Source: Arthrobacter sp. fls2-241-R2A-200 (GTDB taxonomy: Bacteria; Actinomycetota; Actinomycetes; Actinomycetales; Micrococcaceae). Taken from it: 64,000 nt of DNA. The notes beneath the pieces are model-generated. The model did not search any database. It saw only the letters and a list, made by a program, of their open reading frames with translations, and was not told where the DNA came from. The position numbers and the translations under genes were made by a program. Positions 60,169 through 64,000 of this stretch are shown here, one piece after another. Each line of letters begins with the position of its first letter. The first letter of the stretch is position 1. The stretch spans positions 62,001 through 126,000 of the forward strand of contig NZ_JARVRJ010000009.1 in the NCBI RefSeq assembly GCF_030209745.1. The letters are read 5' to 3'.

Positions 60169-60879
60169 CTACGCCGCAACCAAGCCGTAGCTCGGCTCCC
60201 GCTTCTTGATCCAACGCACCACCAGGACAGTCACCGGAACCAACAGGTACTGCACGCCGGTCTTGTACAGGAAGCCTGCAAGGACGTAATTGACGAACGA
60301 ACCGACGTCTGTGATGCCGATGACCGAGGCCGCGATGCTGCAAAAGATCAGTGTGTCCACGAATTCGCCCACGCCGGAGGAGCCCATGAGGCGGGCCCAC
60401 AGGGATTTTTCACCCGACCGCGCCTTCATCTTCACGAGTATCCATGAGTTGATGGTCTGACCCGTGAGGAATGCAAGGAGCGAGGCAAGGACAATCTGGG
60501 GAACCGGGCCCAAAGCGCCCTCGATGGCTGCTTGCTTGGCGGTTCCGAAATCGTCGTTGAAGCCGGGGAGCGCGATGATGACCCAGTAGCAGAGCGAGGC
60601 GAACACCGAGAGGGTGAACGTGGTGAAGATGGCCTTGCGGTTGGCCCTGAAACCATAGACCTCGCTCATGACGTCACCGAGGATGTAGGCCAAGGGAAAG
60701 AGGAAGAACCCACCGTCGGTGATGATCGGGCCGATGACAACGCCCTTGGAAGCCCCGATGTTGGACAGGATCAGCACTACAGCCATGATGGCCAGAAGGA
60801 TGCCAAAGTTGGGCGATCCGATCGAGGCGAAGCGCGGCGCTGGCTTGCTCAGGGTACTGGAGCCGGAAGGCGTGGTCAT
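60169..60879 (-). CDS. yhhQ: queuosine precursor transporter
   Basis: A 236-residue membrane protein of the YhhQ/QPTR family with six helices. Typical features are VLILSNIGASKGVVIGPIIT, PLAYILGDVMSEVYGF, and VGEFVDTLIFCSIAASVIG. It imports queuosine precursors such as preQ0/preQ1. It lies tail-to-tail with tgt, a functional pairing for salvage in organisms that lack the full de novo pathway. The 190-bp upstream region shows no clear riboswitch. Confidence 0.92.
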   Translation of the reverse strand: MTTPSGSSTLSKPAPRFASIGSPNFGILLAIMAVVLILSNIGASKGVVIGPIITDGGFFLFPLAYILGDVMSEVYGFRANRKAIFTTFTLSVFASLCYWVIIALPGFNDDFGTAKQAAIEGALGPVPQIVLASLLAFLTGQTINSWILVKMKARSGEKSLWARLMGSSGVGEFVDTLIFCSIAASVIGITDVGSFVNYVLAGFLYKTGVQYLLVPVTVLVVRWIKKREPSYGLVAA

Positions 60880-61071
60880 GGGTCATCCGTTCATAGTGGT
60901 TTGCGCAGGCGCCCTGGTGAGGAGGAAGCCCCGCTGTATTAGCACTGGTCGGTGGGGCATCACGCCCGGCATCGACTTTCATTCTCCCACCCCGGCACCT
61001 CCAAACCAGCACCCCCAAACCAACTCCGTAGAGAAAGCATTGACGGGTGCGCTGCGGCTGGGTGGTGCGTC

Positions 61072-62001
61072 CTAGCGGGAGACCTTACCCATCAGGGACG
61101 CCACGGGCCGGAGGAACAACGGGCTGGCCAGGAACCAAGCAGCGGCGGTAACGACGATGGACGCGGCAAAGATGCCGAAACCCCACCAGTTGTCGTCGTT
61201 GCTTGAGGCGTACATATGGTTCAGGTTGTTCAGCGCTCCGGTGGCCAGTACCAAGGTCACGTGAACGATCACGAAAGCCACAAAGTAGATCATCACCGGG
61301 AAGTGGATCCTTCGCGCCACTTCAATGGGGTAGACCTTGTTGACCGCTGCCTTCTTGGGCCAGGCCCCGGACATCCGGATACCGGTGATGATGGCCAGCG
61401 GCGCGGCAATGAAGACGGTAAGGAAATAGGTCAGCAGCTGCAGGCTGTTGTAGTTGTTCCAGCCATTCTCCAGCGGCCAGTTCAACGAGGCATACTGCAG
61501 CCCGGCCGAGAGCGCGTTCGGGAAGACGTCCCAGTTGGTGGGAACGATCCTCAACCACTGGCCTGTGGCGAAGAGCAACACGATGAAGATGAGGCCGTTC
61601 AGCATCCAGAGGGCGTCCAAAGTCAGGTGGAACCACAGGTCCAAACTGATCTTGGTAGGCGGATTCTTGGTCTTGATCAGCCCTTTGTTGTTCCTGGTCC
61701 AGTACGCCGGAGGGCGCGTAGTGGTTCGGACCTGCCACCCCGAACGGATGATCAGGACAATGAAGAACATGTTGAGGAAGTGTTGCCAGCCGAGCCACGC
61801 CGGGAAGCCCGTGGGTGTTCCTTCAGGAATGGCGGAGTGCCCCGGGTAGTCCCGGAGGAACTGCTGGACCGGTTGAAGGGTCCTGAGCCATTGGGCAACC
61901 AACACCAGGATCAGCGCTACCACGAGGGCCCCTACCGTAACGACGACGGGTTTGAACCACCTGTTCGACGTGATCCCGGACGACTTGCTTGAAACGGACA
62001 T
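61072..62001 (-). CDS. cytochrome b/b6-type membrane protein
   Basis: A 309-residue membrane protein with five helices. Candidate haem ligands are His74 (WLGWQHFLNMFF), His125 (LDLWFHLTLDALW) and two late His (ARRIHFPVMIYFV, IVHVTLVLA), as in b-type subunits of hydrogenases, formate dehydrogenases and thiosulfate reductases. No partner oxidoreductase subunit is nearby. GAGAGGAA precedes the ATG at 62001; the longer frame to 62199 is unlikely. A divergent TetR is the probable regulator. Confidence 0.8.
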   Translation of the reverse strand: MSVSSKSSGITSNRWFKPVVVTVGALVVALILVLVAQWLRTLQPVQQFLRDYPGHSAIPEGTPTGFPAWLGWQHFLNMFFIVLIIRSGWQVRTTTRPPAYWTRNNKGLIKTKNPPTKISLDLWFHLTLDALWMLNGLIFIVLLFATGQWLRIVPTNWDVFPNALSAGLQYASLNWPLENGWNNYNSLQLLTYFLTVFIAAPLAIITGIRMSGAWPKKAAVNKVYPIEVARRIHFPVMIYFVAFVIVHVTLVLATGALNNLNHMYASSNDDNWWGFGIFAASIVVTAAAWFLASPLFLRPVASLMGKVSR

Positions 62002-62224
62002 CAGGCCGCGTTCCTCTCTGGCTTGTTGGCGTGCGACCAGTTGGCGCTCTCGTAGAGATTCAACCAGTTGCAGCCCGACGGGGAAAACGTCCACCGGGGT
62101 TTCGGGGCGTTCGACGTCAAAAATCGCAGCATTCGGGGATAAGCCGGAACATGTCTTTCTAGAACCGACTTCCAGAATTATTTCCTGCCGCTTCAGCATG
62201 CGTCAAGGTTTGGGGTTGGCTATG

Positions 62225-62250
62225 TGGAATTCTTGGAAGGTAGGATTCCA
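62225..62250. promoter_or_regulatory. inverted repeat in the cytochrome/TetR gap
   Basis: TGGAAT-N14-ATTCCA (62225-62230 and 62245-62250), with an inner TTGGAA/TTCCAG pair. It is the best candidate operator in the 302-bp gap (62002-62303) between the divergent cytochrome b and TetR genes; otherwise that gap shows no gene. Confidence 0.4.
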
Positions 62251-62303
62251 GGAAGTAACCGGTCAAAGATTTCGGCTTGTCCGCTGCCCTGTGAGGAGTC
62301 GCG

Positions 62304-62921
62304 ATGATGGTCCGCAAAACATCGGAGGTAGCCACCAGCGTGGCGTCCTGGCAATGGACCCGGACGGCGGCCACCCGCAGGAACCTTTTGGAGGCGGCCC
62401 GCCAAGTGTTCGTCGAGCACGGTTTCACGGACGCCAGCATCTCGGATATCGTGGCCCGCGCCGGGTCCAGCGTGGGCAGCCTTTACCACCATTTCGGGGG
62501 GAAGACCGAGCTTTTCCTGGCACTCTGGGATGACTACCAAAACGAGCACGAGAGGATTGTCGCTGCCGCGGTAGCCAAGGAGCGCCGGGCCGGGGAGGCC
62601 GATCCCCTCGCGTTGTTCAACGTGGGGAGCCGGAGCTACTTCGACTACACCTGGAAGCACCGTGCACTTGAACGGGTCTTCATCGAAGGCGACACTCCCC
62701 CGGGATTCGAGGTGCTGCGCCGCGAACGCGGACGGGAATGGGTACGGCAAAACTCGGTGCTCCTCGGCGCCAACAACGACACTTTGGGCCGGCTCACGGT
62801 CGCCGTCATCACGGACATCGTGACTGTTGGAGGCCGCGAGGTGGCGTTTAGCTCGTCCAAAAGGGCAGCAGACGAGGTTGTCGAGGCCGCAGCCGTGCTG
62901 GTGGAGCGGCTGCTTCGCTAG
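62304..62921 (+). CDS. TetR family regulator
   Basis: A 205-residue TetR regulator. The helix-turn-helix is ASISDIVARAGSSVGSLYHHFGGKTELFLALW (about residues 43-74). The ligand domain is less typical (FDYTWKHRALERVFIEGDTP). GAGGAG lies 5 nt before the ATG at 62304; the second ATG at 62307 is also possible. It is divergent from the cytochrome b gene. The inducer is unknown. Confidence 0.87.
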   Translation: MMVRKTSEVATSVASWQWTRTAATRRNLLEAARQVFVEHGFTDASISDIVARAGSSVGSLYHHFGGKTELFLALWDDYQNEHERIVAAAVAKERRAGEADPLALFNVGSRSYFDYTWKHRALERVFIEGDTPPGFEVLRRERGREWVRQNSVLLGANNDTLGRLTVAVITDIVTVGGREVAFSSSKRAADEVVEAAAVLVERLLR

Positions 62922-62963
62922 CTGGCAACCGTCCTAGCTGGGCAACCCTCCGGCGTCGCGCAT

Positions 62964-64000
62964 TTAAGCGTGAGCGGCCAGGAACGAGTACACCTCGGTC
63001 TCATCCACGCCGGGAAAGGCACCCGGAGGCATGGCTGCCAACAAGTGCGAATGTGCCCTCGCGGAAGGCCACGCATTACCGGCCCACTCGTTTGCGAGGG
63101 ATTCCGGCGGACGTTTGCAGCAGTTGGGATCCGGGCAGGTAGAGGTTGCCCGCGCCGTGGTTTCCCGCCCCCGGAACCATTTCACGTGCTGATACGGCAC
63201 TCCGATGCTCAAGGAGAACTCACCTGCGACAGATCGCTCGGTGCGGGCCGTGCACCAGTAAGTGCCGGAAGGGGTGTCGGTGTACTGGCTGTAAGCGCTG
63301 AACTTATCCGGTACGTCGAACACTGCACGAGAGGTCCAGGCCTTGCACGATGGCTGGCCCTCGATGGCCCCCGTGTGATCCTGGGGGAAGGTCACGCCGT
63401 CGTTCTCGTAAGCCTTGTAGATGATGCCCGACTGGTGGGTCTTCTGGAAGTGCGTGGTGATACCCAGATGCTTGGTGGCCAAGTTGGTGAAGCGGTGCGC
63501 CGCCGTCTCGTAAGACACCGCGAACGCATCCCGGATGTCCTCAACGGCGATTTCCTTCGCGGCCTTGGCCTTCTGCAGGAACTCGACAGCGGCCTGCTCC
63601 GGCAACAACAATGCAGCAGCGAAGTAGTTGGTGGCCACCCGCTGCGCCAGGAAATCACCGTAATTCCGCGGTGTCTCATGGCCCAGGACGTAATGACCCA
63701 GCGCTTGGAGAAGCACTGACCGAGGGTCGTGGTCCTGCCGCTGGTTCTGCGTGAGATAAATTCTGCGGTTCTTCAAATCCGTCACGGACCGCGTGGAATG
63801 CGGCAGATCACTGACGTGATGCAGCGAAAACCCGAGGTTCTCAGCGATGTCCGCGATGACGTGCTGGCTGAGCGGGCCCGAGGTGTAGCCGACCCCTTTA
63901 AGGACCTTCTGTGCTTCGGCTTCATACTCGGGAAAATAGTTACCGCGCTCGCGCATCATGGCACGCAACTCGCCATTCGCACGGCGGGCTTCTTCCGGCG
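62964..64000 (-). CDS. ramB: RamB-like regulator (XRE/IrrE type), C-terminal part
   Basis: The 5' end lies beyond the window; the open frame continues to 64000. About 345 residues are visible. An IrrE/ImmA-like domain has LLQALGHYVLGHETPRNYGD, where the HExxH zinc motif reads GHYVLGH and lacks the Glu, so it is unlikely to be a protease. The C-terminal domain has clustered Cys (TSTCPDPNCCKRP) typical of this ScfR/RamB family. In Corynebacterium RamB controls acetate and glyoxylate metabolism. The XRE DNA-binding domain must be outside the window. A frame-internal TTG at 63968 is not the true start. Confidence 0.85.
   Translation of the reverse strand, partial: PEEARRANGELRAMMRERGNYFPEYEAEAQKVLKGVGYTSGPLSQHVIADIAENLGFSLHHVSDLPHSTRSVTDLKNRRIYLTQNQRQDHDPRSVLLQALGHYVLGHETPRNYGDFLAQRVATNYFAAALLLPEQAAVEFLQKAKAAKEIAVEDIRDAFAVSYETAAHRFTNLATKHLGITTHFQKTHQSGIIYKAYENDGVTFPQDHTGAIEGQPSCKAWTSRAVFDVPDKFSAYSQYTDTPSGTYWCTARTERSVAGEFSLSIGVPYQHVKWFRGRETTARATSTCPDPNCCKRPPESLANEWAGNAWPSARAHSHLLAAMPPGAFPGVDETEVYSFLAAHA

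Noticed and set aside
60880..61071. PreQ1 riboswitch upstream of yhhQ
   Set aside because: The region has a small GCCCC/GGGGC stem but none of the conserved preQ1-I, -II or -III sequence elements.

Overview
The window is a 64-kb chromosomal segment of a high-GC Gram-positive bacterium. Frequent GTG starts, 4-nt operon overlaps, many leaderless-type promoters, an actinobacterial c-di-AMP riboswitch, a RamB-type regulator, an LAXTG sorting signal and a lhr-nei2 gene pair all point to an actinomycete. The protein families and their arrangement fit Arthrobacter/Paenarthrobacter best; this placement is inferred from sequence impressions, not from a search. I see no rRNA, CRISPR array, phage or intact IS element. 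Almost all the sequence is chromosomal backbone. The only accessory-looking stretch follows a tRNA-Ser gene at about 24.9-26.5 kb.

Layout. 0-3.8 kb: the end of a disulfide oxidoreductase, then a TetR-controlled operon of a degenerate ABC-ATPase-like protein, a YhgE/Pip membrane protein and the TetR itself. 3.8-7 kb: membrane protein, EamA exporter with divergent LysR, SixA phosphatase. 7-13 kb: orphan winged-helix regulator; membrane-anchored DUF5666-like protein divergent from a PhoP/PhoR-like two-component system with a PhoP-type box; c-di-AMP riboswitch in front of a secreted muralytic protein. 13.2-18.6 kb: surface glycosylation operon (GT2-GtrA fusion plus two GT-C transferases). 18.6-24.7 kb: HAD, VOC, upp, tadA, then a leftward operon of an MDR dehydrogenase, a PTPS-like protein, a GT4 glycosyltransferase and an AlkZ-like protein. 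24.8-27.4 kb: tRNA-Ser(CGA), a gene-poor stretch, small membrane protein, XRE protein and a degenerate GGDEF-like protein. 27.5-35.1 kb: antiporter, lipoprotein, Lhr helicase and Nei2 glycosylase.

35-46 kb: YczE/MocR pair, DUF4188/TetR pair with a four-unit operator array, ArsR/SRPBCC operon, RluA-type synthase, macrodomain protein, DedA protein, PEP carboxylase and an ATP-grasp protein. 46.4-50.4 kb: the most unusual locus. It has an ECF sigma factor fused to its own anti-sigma zinc finger, membrane anchor and outer domain, a second copy of the degenerate GGDEF-like protein, and a sortase-anchored (LASTG) surface protein. 50.6-62.9 kb: DUF1684, acyl-CoA dehydrogenase/SDR operon, cytosolic GH76-like protein, several small enzymes, tgt with the queuosine-precursor transporter yhhQ, a cytochrome b protein and a TetR. 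The window ends inside a ramB-like gene.

How it fits together. Much of the window concerns the cell envelope: glycosylation operon, riboswitch-controlled muralytic enzyme, PhoP-like two-component system, YhgE operon, and the sigma/adhesin locus. Regulation is local, since most regulators sit beside their target with recognisable operators. At least twelve genes carry a -10-like hexamer 6 or 7 nt before the start codon, which implies leaderless transcripts and helps decide several starts. A 62-63 bp inverted-repeat element occurs three times.
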